A stretch of DNA of 64,000 bases, taken from NCBI RefSeq assembly GCF_030441895.1, contig NZ_JARJAS010000001.1; one strand, written 5' to 3'. The position numbers were made by a program, and so were the translations under genes. The notes beneath the pieces were generated by a model. That model saw nothing but the letters and a program-made list of their open reading frames with translations. It was not told the origin of the DNA and did not search any database. This document shows, in pieces, positions 51,906 through 62,300 of this stretch (position 1 is its first letter; each line of letters begins with the position of its first letter). The DNA comes from Enterococcus_D entomosocium. Lineage in GTDB: Bacteria > Bacillota > Bacilli > Lactobacillales > Enterococcaceae.

Positions 51906-52787
51906 ATGATCAAAAGAAAAGCAAAAGAAAACACGTGGTTTTACTTCTTCAATACCGTGATCTTGATTTTATTCTCGTTAATGATCATTGTACCGATTTG
52001 GAATATCTTGGTTTCCTCCGTGTCTTCTAGTTCTGGATTAGCGGGCAACGGCCTCGTGTTATGGCCCAAAGGCTTTACCTGGGAAAACTATCGGAAAGTT
52101 TTTTCCGACGCAAGTATCCCCCGTGCCTTCTTGATCTCAGTGTTAAAAACGGTTCTTGGGGCTGCAACCCATACCTTGTTTTGTGCGATCGTGGCTTACG
52201 GATTGAGTAAATCACGCTTGGTTGGCCGCAACATTTATACAACGATGGGGGTCATCACCATGTACTTCAGTGGTGGGATGATTCCAACGTACTTGCTGAT
52301 TCGCTCGCTAGGATTACTGGATTCTTTCTGGGTCTACATTATTCCAGCTTTGTTCAGCTATTATGATGTCGTGATTTTAATGAACTTTTTCCGTGAGATT
52401 CCGCCTTCACTCGAAGAATCGGCGAAGATCGACGGTGCAAGTGAATTCCAAATCTTTTATAAAATCTTCTTACCATTAACGAAACCGGCATTGGCAACCA
52501 TCATCTTGTTCAACGGGGTTGGCCAATGGAACGATTTTATGACAACAAAACTGTATATCACAAAAGAGTATCTTTATCCGCTGCAAATGAAGATTTATGA
52601 AATCATCGTCCAATCCAACTTGAGTACGATGACTGAAAGCGGTAGTACCGACTTTATCGTCCAAGCAACGACCCGTGGGGTTCAGTTGGCTACGATCGTC
52701 ATCACGACAGTGCCAATTTTAATTATATATCCATTGCTTCAAAAACACTTTATCGGCGGTATGATGGCCGGTGCAGTAAAAGAATAG
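51906..52787 (+). CDS. ABC sugar transporter permease (LplC/MalG type)
   Basis: A 293-residue permease with six predicted segments and the EAA loop SLEESAKIDGASEFQIFYKIFLPLTKPALATII. It pairs with the upstream permease to form the channel. It ends FIGGMMAGAVKE, the usual C-terminus of this class. Ribosome site TAGGAGGAAAAA. The next gene, 14 bp on, is the binding lipoprotein. Confidence 0.92.
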   Translation: MIKRKAKENTWFYFFNTVILILFSLMIIVPIWNILVSSVSSSSGLAGNGLVLWPKGFTWENYRKVFSDASIPRAFLISVLKTVLGAATHTLFCAIVAYGLSKSRLVGRNIYTTMGVITMYFSGGMIPTYLLIRSLGLLDSFWVYIIPALFSYYDVVILMNFFREIPPSLEESAKIDGASEFQIFYKIFLPLTKPALATIILFNGVGQWNDFMTTKLYITKEYLYPLQMKIYEIIVQSNLSTMTESGSTDFIVQATTRGVQLATIVITTVPILIIYPLLQKHFIGGMMAGAVKE

Positions 52788-52801
52788 AAAGAGGGATAGA
52801 C

Positions 52802-54403
52802 ATGAAAAAAGTAGTAGGCGGTTTATTGGCAGCATCAGCATTACTTAGCTTAGCAGCATGTGGCGGCAGCTCAGACAATGCCAGCAGTTCGGATTTTTCT
52901 ATCAAAGATCGGTATGAGTTAGATGAAAAGACACCAGCATGGAAACTCGATACCAAAGAAGAACCAACCAAGATCACATGGTACATCAATTCAGACTGGA
53001 CAGCTTTGCCATTTGGTGAAGATGTGACGACAGCCCAAATCAAAAAAGATTTGAACATTGATATTGAATTTATTTCAGGTGATGATTCGAAATTAAATGC
53101 TTTGATTTCAAGTGGTGATATGCCTGATATCGTGACGTTGATGGATAAAACCAGTCAAGCAGCCACAAAAGCTGATAGCTGGGCATACTCATTAAACGAT
53201 TTAGCGGAACAATACGATCCGTATTTGATGAATGTCGTGACCGAAGATACCTTCAAATGGTTTGCTTTAGATGATGGCAAAACTTATGGCTATCCAAACT
53301 ATTCCAACACAGCAGCGGACTACGAAAGCGGCAATATTCCCGTCAACGATAACTTTGTGATCCGTGAAGATGTCTATGAAGCATTGGGCAAACCAGATGT
53401 TTCGACTCCAGAAAACTATGTGAAAGTCATGAAAGAAATCAGCGAGAAATTCCCTGATTTGACACCAATGGGCTTCACAACGATCGGCGAAACAGCAGGA
53501 CCATTCTTAGATAAATTGCAAGACTTCTTAGGTGTTCCGTTAGAAGATGAAGATGGTGCTTTCTACGATCGTAACTTAGATGAAGAATATATCTCATGGT
53601 TGAAAACCTTTAATCAAGTGTATCGTGACGGCAACATCAGTGATGACAGCTTTACCGATGACGGTCCAACCTATGATGAAAAAGTAAAACAAGGGGACTA
53701 TGCAACGATCTTAGTAGCAGGAACGAGCGGACAAGGTGGGAACTTCACCGAATTCATGAAAAACTCTGACACACGCTACATCGCAATCGACGGACCTGCC
53801 AGCACTTCTGGTCGTGAAGCAACCTTGAACCAAACAGGAATCTCTGGCTGGTTGATCAACTACATCACAAAAGATGCGGCGGATCCAGCAAAAGTAACCC
53901 AACTCTTCACGTACTTGATCGATGAACCAGGACAAATTTTGACAAAATTCGGTGTTGAAGGCGTGACGTATGAATACAACGATGAAGGCAAAATCGATTA
54001 CTTGCCAGAAATCAAAGAAATGGAACAAACCGACAACGAAGGCTACAACAAAAAATATGGTATCAGCCGTTTCAACTACTTTAACAACGACCGTGTCAAT
54101 GCACTGAAAGTCAAAACCGAAAATGCGTTGACCCAAATGCAAGAATGGGGCGAAGGCAAATTGTATCCACACTTTGTGATCGAAAATACGGATCCAGATG
54201 CCGGAACTGCTGAAGCACGTTCAAACACAGCGATCAAAACCAAAATCAACAGTACGATCATCTCATTGATTCGTTCAAAAGATGAAGGAACATTTGACAG
54301 CACACTAACCGACTTTGAAGGCTTCTTAGATTCAAACAACTGGGATGCAATCCAAGACATTAAAACTGAAAAAATGGCCGAAAACCGCGAACGACTAAAA
54401 TAA
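52802..54403 (+). CDS. Extracellular solute-binding lipoprotein, probably for sophoro-oligosaccharides
   Basis: A 533-residue family 1-type sugar-binding protein. The signal peptide ends in lipobox LSLAAC with lipidated C20. The mature part has many aromatic residues (KITWYINSDWTALPFGED, WAYSLNDLAEQYD, GYPNYSN) suitable for sugar stacking. By position and gene company it corresponds to the Listeria innocua binding protein for 1,2-beta-oligoglucans; this ligand is inferred. A 12-bp hairpin follows the stop and probably limits read-through into the enzyme genes. Confidence 0.88.
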   Translation: MKKVVGGLLAASALLSLAACGGSSDNASSSDFSIKDRYELDEKTPAWKLDTKEEPTKITWYINSDWTALPFGEDVTTAQIKKDLNIDIEFISGDDSKLNALISSGDMPDIVTLMDKTSQAATKADSWAYSLNDLAEQYDPYLMNVVTEDTFKWFALDDGKTYGYPNYSNTAADYESGNIPVNDNFVIREDVYEALGKPDVSTPENYVKVMKEISEKFPDLTPMGFTTIGETAGPFLDKLQDFLGVPLEDEDGAFYDRNLDEEYISWLKTFNQVYRDGNISDDSFTDDGPTYDEKVKQGDYATILVAGTSGQGGNFTEFMKNSDTRYIAIDGPASTSGREATLNQTGISGWLINYITKDAADPAKVTQLFTYLIDEPGQILTKFGVEGVTYEYNDEGKIDYLPEIKEMEQTDNEGYNKKYGISRFNYFNNDRVNALKVKTENALTQMQEWGEGKLYPHFVIENTDPDAGTAEARSNTAIKTKINSTIISLIRSKDEGTFDSTLTDFEGFLDSNNWDAIQDIKTEKMAENRERLK

Positions 54404-54411
54404 CCCCCATA

Positions 54412-54450
54412 GGAGAGGAAAGGAAGCCAAAAAAAAGACCTTTCCTCTCC
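54412..54450 (+). terminator. Attenuating hairpin after the binding-protein gene
   Basis: A perfect 12-bp stem GGAGAGGAAAGG / CCTTTCCTCTCC with a 15-nt loop; the following CTTTACTTTG is a weak T-tract. It is the sort of structure that protects the upstream mRNA and lets only part of transcription through. Confidence 0.75.
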
Positions 54451-54459
54451 CTTTACTTT

Positions 54460-54747
54460 GAATCACTGCGATTGGCTCACGTAGTGAGACAGAGCAGATG
54501 ATGAAAAGTACTAGGCGACTGTAAGGAGCGTAGTGACCGTACAAAGAATCACTGCGATTGGCTCACGTAGTGAGACAGAGCAGATGATGAAAAGTACTAG
54601 GCGACTGTAAGGAGCGTAGTGACCAACCAAAGAAACACAGGTTTTGCGCGCACTTTGCGCAAAATCTGATGTTTCAAAGTACTAGGCGACTGCAGGGAGC
54701 GTAGTGTCCGTACAAAGAATCACTGCGACTGGCTCACGCAGTGAAAC
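54460..54747. repeat. Array of alternating stem-loop modules (86-bp period)
   Basis: Copy 1 (54460-54545) and copy 2 (54546-54631) are identical for their first 79 bp. A third unit keeps the second half (54676-54716, with three base changes) but its first 44 bp are replaced by a different long hairpin (54632-54675). A fourth, partial unit (54717-54747) follows. The first half of each unit forms TCACTGCG / CGTAGTGA, which becomes the perfect TCACTGCG / CGCAGTGA in the last copy. No coding frame is credible. The rest of 54404-54860 (from 54748) holds only the ribosome site of the next gene. Confidence 0.85.
54632..54675. repeat. Long hairpin inside the repeat array
   Basis: TTTTGCGC / GCGCAAAA with a 7-nt loop, continued outward by CAG / CTG and GAAACA / TGTTTC with a single bulge and a G-T pair, about 18 pairs in all. 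It occupies the place of the usual TCACTGCG module in the third unit. Confidence 0.75.
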
Positions 54748-54860
54748 CTGCAACCCAGAAAACCGTACGTTGAGAAACGACCCAAAATCACAAGAAGGCA
54801 AAAAACAGGTTTACGCAGCACCCGCAGCACAAATCAGCAAGTTTTGATTGGAGGATCATA

Positions 54861-55463
54861 ATGAATCGACTATTTTCTTATGAAGGATGGTACTATCGGG
54901 TCTTTGCTTTTCTAGCAGATATGATCATTGTTAGTTTTCTCTTTATGATTCCAGCAATGACGCTGATTCTCGCAGGGCCAGCATTGATCGCGCTGTATCG
55001 GACGATCGATCAATTGTACAAGGAACGAGATGTCCCGATTTGGCAACGATACAAGCAAGCATTCTTAAGCAACCTCAAACGTGGTCTCTTCTTAGAAGGT
55101 CTTGTTATTGCGTATGTCGCAGTCTTTGCCGGTTTGATCTATTCCTTGATGATGCTTACACCTTACTTTGGCGTTTTAGCCGTGATCCTCGTCAGCTTGG
55201 CTGCGCTGTATCTCGTCGTGTTCGTTCTCTTGTACAGTTTGTTTGCGCAATCATTGCAAGAAACAGCGAAAGAAACGGCATATGCGGTTCTTAGCAGTAC
55301 GGCGAATGCGATCATTTTACTGGTGATCCCAATCATTGTTTTTGTATTGTGCAGCAAAGTAAACCTATTCTTATTTGTTTGTTTAGGCATTTCAGGCTCA
55401 GCCTTTGTACAGGTGTTGTTTTTCAATAAAGTATTAGCGAAGGGGGGAGAGGCAAATGACTGA
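54861..55463 (+). CDS. DUF624 family membrane protein (YesL-like)
   Basis: A 200-residue protein with about five membrane segments and the DUF624 pattern (SYEGWYYRVFAFLADMIIVSFLFMIPAMTLILAGPALIALYRTI and AFLSNLKRGLFLEGL). DUF624 genes accompany sugar ABC importers of the LplB/YtcP type in Firmicutes; their function is not known, and a role in transporter assembly or stability is inferred. The ribosome site is TTGGAGGAT. Its end overlaps the next start by 8 bp. Confidence 0.88.
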   Translation: MNRLFSYEGWYYRVFAFLADMIIVSFLFMIPAMTLILAGPALIALYRTIDQLYKERDVPIWQRYKQAFLSNLKRGLFLEGLVIAYVAVFAGLIYSLMMLTPYFGVLAVILVSLAALYLVVFVLLYSLFAQSLQETAKETAYAVLSSTANAIILLVIPIIVFVLCSKVNLFLFVCLGISGSAFVQVLFFNKVLAKGGEAND

Positions 55464-56370
55464 ATCGACCGCAACTGATCGATCCTGTTTTTGGGCTTCG
55501 GTCCAACAAGAACTTGACGCCCTTCCGCTAGCCTTTGAAAGAACCAAACAAACACCTTTGCTAAAAGGGATCGATTGTTTTACGATTTCTTTTCAAAGTC
55601 TTGGTAATGAAACGATCTATGGGCATCTGCTGCTGCCAGAACAAGCGGCAGATTGTCCAATCGTGATTGATTTTTTAGGCTATATGAATCATGTGCAAGA
55701 ACCGTTCCAATTCGCTCATTGGTTACTGATCGGCTGCGGCTGTCTTGTCATCGACAATCGTGGACAAGGGGGACGCACGCAAGATCAGGTTCCCTATGAA
55801 ACCACGCAGCATGAAGCACCTTTTGGACGCGGCATCTTGAAAAAAGAAGATTTTTATATGAAGCGATTGGTCGCAGATAGTTTGCGCACACTAGAAGTCC
55901 TTCAACAGATACCGGAAATCGATCCGCAGCGGATTATTTTAAGAGGCGGCTCGCAAGGAGGCGGCATCGCCTTATTGGTCAACGCATTAACGAACGTCCC
56001 GATTTTTGCGACGTTTGCCGATGTGCCAAGCCACTCCAATCTTGTCCATCGGATCGAACAAAAAACAGGAAGTTACCAGGTGATTCAAGAGTATATCGAA
56101 CAATTTCCAGAAATGCGGGAAACGATCTATCAAGTCATGAGTTATTTTGATTTGAAGTATTTTGCTCATCAGATAACTGGTCCTGTTTATACATCGGTCG
56201 GCAGTGCTGATCCGATCTGTCCCATGGAAGATTTCTTCGTTTCCTATAAAAAGATTCCTGGACCGAAAGAATTGCGTATTTACTTAAATAAAGGGCATGG
56301 CGGCGGCGAAGCGAAACAAATCCGTCGTGAAATGCAGCAAATCAAAAAATTACTCAAAGGAAATGAATGA
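55456..56370 (+). CDS. Acetylxylan esterase / cephalosporin C deacetylase-like (CE7) esterase
   Basis: A 304-residue alpha/beta hydrolase of the AXE1/CE7 type: RGQGGRTQD motif, nucleophile in LRGGSQGGGIALL, aspartate in SVGSADPICPMEDFF and histidine in LNKGHGGGEAKQ. CE7 enzymes remove acetyl groups from short oligosaccharides inside the cell. Its presence suggests that the imported glucan can be acetylated. It has no signal peptide. Overlaps DUF624 and, by 4 bp, the next gene. Confidence 0.88.
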   Translation: MTESTATDRSCFWASVQQELDALPLAFERTKQTPLLKGIDCFTISFQSLGNETIYGHLLLPEQAADCPIVIDFLGYMNHVQEPFQFAHWLLIGCGCLVIDNRGQGGRTQDQVPYETTQHEAPFGRGILKKEDFYMKRLVADSLRTLEVLQQIPEIDPQRIILRGGSQGGGIALLVNALTNVPIFATFADVPSHSNLVHRIEQKTGSYQVIQEYIEQFPEMRETIYQVMSYFDLKYFAHQITGPVYTSVGSADPICPMEDFFVSYKKIPGPKELRIYLNKGHGGGEAKQIRREMQQIKKLLKGNE

Positions 56371-57146
56371 AGATGAAAGTAGCAACCTACAATCTACGAG
56401 TCGATACCGACTATGACCAAGAATGGCAATGGCACTATCGATCGGAGGCGGTTTGCTCCTTGATCGATTACTACGACTGGGATGTTCTGGCGATCCAAGA
56501 AGCTCGTCCCAGCCAATTTGCAGATTTAGCAAAGTTAGCGCAGTATGCTTCCGTCACGGCTGAACGAGATGGTGATGGCTTAGGCGAAGGCATCGGACTG
56601 TATTATCAAAAAGAGGCTTTCGAGTTATTAGCTTCAGGTTCGTTTTGGTTGTCATTGACACCGACTGAACCAAGTATTCATCCAGAAGCTGCCTATTCAC
56701 GCTTATGTGTTTGGGCTGTCTTACAGGAAAAAAAGAATCCGCCGTTTCTTGTCATCACGACCCATTTAGATAATATTTCAGAAATGGCTCGTTTTGAAGG
56801 GATGAAAGTGATCTTTGAGCAGCTGGCAGATCAAATCGAACGCTATCCTGTATTGCTGATGGGCGACTTGAATGCGGAACCAACCGAGCGGGTGCATCGG
56901 TACTTAGAGCAGCGTTTTCGAAATGCCAAAGAACACGGACAAAAGCCTCATCACGGACCCAAAGGCTCCTATCAAAATTTTATTTATACGTTACCATGGC
57001 AAGAACTAGAAGAAATTGATTATATCTATACGAAAGGCTTCACGGTGGTCAAAACCGCCTGTCTAACGGATTCTTGTGATCGTCGTTTTCCTTCCGATCA
57101 TTTCCCTTTAGAAGCAGAAGTCCAATTTGAAGAAAGCAAAGGATGA
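56367..57146 (+). CDS. Endonuclease/exonuclease/phosphatase family protein
   Basis: A 259-residue EEP-fold protein: MKVATYNLRVDTD, the catalytic Glu in LAIQEARPSQF, VITTHLDNIS, LLMGDLNAEPTE and SDHFPLEAEV cover the metal and His-Asp sites. In CAZyme loci this subgroup is common and its substrate unknown; a sugar-phosphate or phosphodiester substituent is possible. No signal peptide. The start overlaps the esterase stop (ATGA). Confidence 0.85.
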   Translation: MKMKVATYNLRVDTDYDQEWQWHYRSEAVCSLIDYYDWDVLAIQEARPSQFADLAKLAQYASVTAERDGDGLGEGIGLYYQKEAFELLASGSFWLSLTPTEPSIHPEAAYSRLCVWAVLQEKKNPPFLVITTHLDNISEMARFEGMKVIFEQLADQIERYPVLLMGDLNAEPTERVHRYLEQRFRNAKEHGQKPHHGPKGSYQNFIYTLPWQELEEIDYIYTKGFTVVKTACLTDSCDRRFPSDHFPLEAEVQFEESKG

Positions 57147-57152
57147 ATAAAA

Positions 57153-59303
57153 ATGGAACAGCAGAAATTAACCGAACTACTTTCAGAAATGACCTTAGAT
57201 GAAAAAATCGATCAGTTGCTGCAACTGGCGGCGGCTTTTTATTCAGATAAAGCAGAAGAGAAAACCGGCCCAATGGGCGACTTAGGACTGACACAAGAGA
57301 ACATCAACAATGCGGGAACAACGCTAGGTGTTTCTGGTGCAAAAGAAGCGATCCGCGTCCAAAAAGAGTATATCGAAAATAACCGCTTGAATATCCCGAC
57401 GATATTGATGGCGGACATCATTCACGGCTTTCGGACGATTTTTCCGATTCCATTAGGATTAGGTAGTTCATGGGATTTGGCAGCAGCGGAGAAGATGGCG
57501 GAAGTATCTGCCAAAGAAGCAGCTGTTTCTGGCTTGCATGTGACCTTTTCACCGATGGTGGACTTAGTAAGAGACCCACGTTGGGGCCGTGTCATGGAAT
57601 CGACGGGGGAAGATCCTTACTTGAACAGTCGCTTCGCTGAAGCATTTGTCAAAGGCTATCAAGGGGATGATCTGCGAACAGATTTCAACCGCGTAGCTGC
57701 GTGTGTCAAACATTTTGCGGCTTACGGTGCGGCTATCGGCGGTCGCGATTACAACACGGTCAATATGTCAGAACGCCAACTGCGAGAAAGTTATTTACCG
57801 GGCTATAAAGCGGCCCTTGATGCCGGTGCCAAACTGGTGATGACCTCCTTCAATACGGTGGACGGTATTCCAGCAACAGCCAATCGCTGGCTTTTCCGCG
57901 ATGTTTTGCGAGAAGAATTCGGGTTTGAAGGCGTTGTGATCTCTGACTGGGCAGCAATCAAAGAAGTGATCGCCCATGGCGCAGCGGAAGATGAAAAACA
58001 CGCCGCTGAATTAGCCATCAAAGCTGGGGTCGATATCGAGATGATGACGACTTGCTACACTGATAACTTGAAAGAGCTGATCGCAGAAGGCACCGTTGAG
58101 GAAGCCTTAGTCGATGAAGCCGTGCTAAGAATCTTGACCTTGAAAAATGAACTAGGTCTATTTGAAAATCCATACCGCGGTGCTGATGAAGCCGCTGAAG
58201 CAGCCACTGTTCTGTCTCAAGAACACCGAGAGATCGCCAGAGATATCGCAAAGAAATCAATGGTGTTGTTGAAAAATGAAGGTGTCCTGCCGTTGCAGAA
58301 AACCGAAAAAGTGGCGATTGTGGGCCCGGGTGCTCACTCCCGTGATCTATTAGGTGCTTGGTCTTGGCAAGGGAAACAAGAAGAAGTGGTGACGTTAGTG
58401 GCGGGGGCTCAATCCTTGGGTGCGGATCTGTTGATCGGTCAAGAGCCCTTTGATTATTTTGCGCCGTCTGAAGCAGCGATCCAAGAAGCGATCGAATTAG
58501 TGAAAGAAGCGGATAAAGTTGTCTTAGCGCTAGGAGAGCAAGAATGGATGAGCGGTGAAGCTGCCAGCCGCAGCGACATTCGTTTGCCGCAAGCCCAATT
58601 GTCCTTGGTTGAAACCTTGAAAGAATACAACGAGCAATTGATCGTAACCCTTTATAACGGTCGTCCTCTTGACTTGCAAGGGGTTGATGCAGCCAAAGCG
58701 ATCGTCGAGGCTTGGTTCCCTGGAACCGAAGGCGGAAACGCACTTGCTCAGATCTTGTGGGGAGAATACAATCCAAGCGGCCGCTTGAGTATGTCATTCC
58801 CGGAAACCGTTGGACAAGTCCCTGTGTATTACAACGTTGACAATACCGGTCGTCCATATGAAAGTGCACCGGATGAAAAATATGTCTCAAAATATTTGGA
58901 TGTCTCCAATTATGCCAAATATCCATTTGGCTTCGGCTTGAGCTATAGCCCAGTTGCGTATTCTACGGTGACGTTGGATCAGCCGACCATGACCAAAGAT
59001 CAAACAGTCACGGCATCCATCACTGTTACGAACCAAGGAACAGCAGCAGTCTGGGAAACGGTCCAATGCTACATTCGCGATTTAGTCGGTGAAGTGGTTC
59101 GCCCAGTGAAAGAACTGAAAGGCTTTAAGAAAATTTGGCTAGAAGCTGGCGAATCAACAACCGTTCAATTTGAGATCACGGAAGAACTGCTGCGCTATGT
59201 CCACAGCAACCAACAAGCAAGCAGTGATCCTGGGAAATTCCACATCATGATTGGTGGGAACAGCCGAGACACCCAACAAACAACCCTGCAATTAGTTAGG
59301 TAA
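57153..59303 (+). CDS. GH3 family beta-glucosidase, probably acting on sophorose-type oligomers
   Basis: A 716-residue glycoside hydrolase family 3 enzyme: N-terminal barrel with nucleophile D265 in GFEGVVISDWAAI, second domain with likely acid/base E469 in EWMSGEAASRSDI, and a C-terminal fibronectin-like domain (TVTNQGTAAVWETVQCYIRD). It has no signal peptide and is therefore intracellular. Size, active-site positions and gene order resemble the Listeria innocua Lin1840 enzyme, which cleaves 1,2-beta-glucosides. Linkage specificity is inferred. It is 16 bp before the phosphorylase gene. Confidence 0.9.
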   Translation: MEQQKLTELLSEMTLDEKIDQLLQLAAAFYSDKAEEKTGPMGDLGLTQENINNAGTTLGVSGAKEAIRVQKEYIENNRLNIPTILMADIIHGFRTIFPIPLGLGSSWDLAAAEKMAEVSAKEAAVSGLHVTFSPMVDLVRDPRWGRVMESTGEDPYLNSRFAEAFVKGYQGDDLRTDFNRVAACVKHFAAYGAAIGGRDYNTVNMSERQLRESYLPGYKAALDAGAKLVMTSFNTVDGIPATANRWLFRDVLREEFGFEGVVISDWAAIKEVIAHGAAEDEKHAAELAIKAGVDIEMMTTCYTDNLKELIAEGTVEEALVDEAVLRILTLKNELGLFENPYRGADEAAEAATVLSQEHREIARDIAKKSMVLLKNEGVLPLQKTEKVAIVGPGAHSRDLLGAWSWQGKQEEVVTLVAGAQSLGADLLIGQEPFDYFAPSEAAIQEAIELVKEADKVVLALGEQEWMSGEAASRSDIRLPQAQLSLVETLKEYNEQLIVTLYNGRPLDLQGVDAAKAIVEAWFPGTEGGNALAQILWGEYNPSGRLSMSFPETVGQVPVYYNVDNTGRPYESAPDEKYVSKYLDVSNYAKYPFGFGLSYSPVAYSTVTLDQPTMTKDQTVTASITVTNQGTAAVWETVQCYIRDLVGEVVRPVKELKGFKKIWLEAGESTTVQFEITEELLRYVHSNQQASSDPGKFHIMIGGNSRDTQQTTLQLVR

Positions 59304-59318
59304 GATAGGAAGGTTTCT

Positions 59319-62300
59319 ATGACGAAAAAAATAGTGATGAATAATGCAAATACGACCGTGACGTTTTTACCAAACGGTGATTTATATGAGATCCAAAGTC
59401 ACGATGTGATGATCAATCAATTGAATGGGAATGCGCTAGATGGCAGTTTGAATCAAATCTATCTACGACTGCGTGAAGCGGGGGAATGGCACTTCATTCC
59501 CTTGATCGGCTCAAATGCTGACAGTGCCTTTGCTTACTCAGACAAACAGCTGACTTGGACTGGAACGTACCAGTCTATCAGTTACCAAGTAGATTTCCAA
59601 TTGGCACAAGATTGCTGGTTCTGGCGAGTTCAATTGAGTGGTTCTGGGGAAGCGGAATTGGTTTACGGACAAGATCTTGGTAACGCAGCCAAAGGGGCTG
59701 TTCAATCCAATGAAGCCTATGTTTCGCAATATATCGACCATCATGTTAGCCATGATAAGGATCGAATCGTGCTATCTTCTCGCCAAAATCAACCACAAAA
59801 TGGTCAATTTCCATTGGTGGAACAGGGCAGCTTCCAAGCCTTAAAAGGCTTCTCGACGGATGGCTATCAATTTTTCGGTCGCAGCTACAAAGAAACGAAT
59901 CAACCAGCTGCACTCAGCCAAGAGACATTAGCCAATGAAGTGTATCAATACGAATTTGCCTATACGGCACTGCAAACGCAATGGTTGACAATAAGTGAGA
60001 CACCTACGGAAATCGTTTTTTACGCAGCGGTCAAAGCCAATCAAGCGACGGCAGTCAATGAACCGCAGTTTGCACTTGAAACGTTGAAAGAAACGTATCA
60101 AGCCTTGTCCTTTGACTCGTTGCAGGCAACGGCGCAGGCTCGAAAAAACTTCGGTCGACCGCTCACAGGGCTGACATTTACCACAGAAGAAATCAACGAG
60201 CGATTTCCTCAGCAAGAAGCAGTGGAAATCGTTGACCAACAGCTTTATTCCTTTTTTACCCCTGATTATCACCATGTCGTGTTGAAGGAAAAGGAAGGGC
60301 AGATGGAACGCTCCCATGGGCATATTTTGATGAGCGGACAAGAGTTGATCGTCGATCAACCCATTTTGAGCACGACTGTTTACATGACGGGGATGTTTAA
60401 CTCCCAAATCGTATTAGGCAATACGAACATGAACAAATTGTTGAGTAATAGCCGCAACTCATTGAATCTTTTCAAACGTTCCGGTCAGCGGATCTATCTG
60501 AAAGACGGCGATCAATGGCGGATTTTAACGATGCCATCTGCCTTTGAAATGGGCTTAAATTCGGCGACGTGGTACTACAAAACAGCGGATGATGTCATTC
60601 AAGTAACGACCTTCACGAAAGCAAATGGACGCACGATTGCAACCACCATCACTAGTGAACAAGGTCGTGCTTACACCTGGGCCATCACTAATCAATTTGT
60701 GATGGGGATCGATGAAGCGGTACCGACTGTTACCATTACGCAAGACCAGCAATTGCTCACCATCAAAGGAACAGCGGATTCACCGATTGCGGAAACTTAT
60801 CCAGAATTGACGTATTATCTCCATGCAGCACAACCTTTTGAACTGACCGATGAAGCGATCTTCAATGTAGCAACCAGCGATAGCACGACCGTATTGACCT
60901 TCGCAGAACAGTCGACGGTTTCCTTCGTGATCCAAGGCACATTGACCGGTGAACCCTTTGTTTTGGAACCGTTAGATCGCCAGCAAGAAGACACTGCCTA
61001 TACGGCCTTTGTCGATGATTTGTTGAATCAGTTTGAATTGAAACATTCGCAGGCGGACGTCGTATCCTTCAATCACTTGGCACGTTGGTACACCCACAAT
61101 ATGCTTGTTCATTACTTGTCTCCTCATGGCCTTGAACAGTACGGTGGTGCTGCTTGGGGGACTCGAGACGTTTCCCAAGGACCGACTGAGTATTTCTTAG
61201 CCCTCAATCGTCCTGAGATGGTGGCATCCATCATCGAGCATTTGTTTGAAAATCAATTTGCAGATGACGGCAACTGGCCACAATGGTTTATGTTTGATCG
61301 CTATGAGAAACAAAAAGCTGATGAGAGCCACGGAGATGTGATCGTCTGGCCAATGAAAGTCGTTAGTGACTATCTCGAAAAAACTAAAGATTTCGCGATT
61401 TTGGAAAAAGAACTGCCTTATACGGATCGCGCGACCTTCTTGAAAACCAAGACCAAAGCTTCTTTGTTTGATCATTTGAAAAAAGAAGTGGCGTATATCG
61501 AAGCGAACTTCTTGGAAGGAACGTACCTGTCTTGTTATGGTGATGGCGATTGGGATGACACCTTGCAGCCAAATAACAGTAAGTTAAAGAAACAAATGGC
61601 CAGCAGCTGGACCGTTGCCTTGACCTATGAAGTATTGAAAAAATTAGCCAGCCAGTTGCAGTCAGTTGACCCAGAGTATGCCAAACATTTAACGGAACTG
61701 TCTGCGGGAATCAAACATGACTTTGAAAAATACATGTTAGCTGATGGGACTTTGCCAGGATTTGTCTATATGGAAGATAGCGAGCACGTGGAACTGATGG
61801 TCCATCCGACTGACAAGAAAACCGGTATCCAATACCGCTTGCTGCCGATGCAGCAAAGCATGATCGGCGAGCTGTTATCTCCCGAACAAGCCGATCATCA
61901 TGTGGCGATCATCAAGGAGCATTTGCAATTTCCAGATGGGGTGCGCTTGATGAATCGTCCAGCGACTTATGCGGGTGGTGTCAGCACCAACTTCAAGCGG
62001 GCAGAACAAGCAGCCAATTTTGGACGAGAAATCGGTTTACAGTACGTTCACGCCCACATCCGCTTTACAGAGGCCATGGCGAAATTAGGTCGAGAAGAAG
62101 AGACTTGGCAAGCACTTGGGGTCATTAATCCGATCCAAATCGCTCAACGGGTCGAAAATGCGGAAATCCGTCAAGCAAATGCGTATTTCAGTAGTTCTGA
62201 TGGCGATTTCAAAACAAGGGTTGAAGCCCAAGAAAATTTTGGTAAACTTAAGGAGGCAACAGTCGGCGTCAAAGGCGGCTGGCGCATCTATTCTAGTGGA

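Noticed and set aside
54460..54747. CRISPR array
   Set aside because: Units are 86 bp, contiguous without unique spacers, with internal hairpins; no cas genes are near.
58018..58926. 302-residue open frame on the minus strand inside the GH3 gene
   Set aside because: It is antisense to a clearly recognised enzyme, has no ribosome site and a composition rich in Arg, His and Ser typical of a shadow frame.
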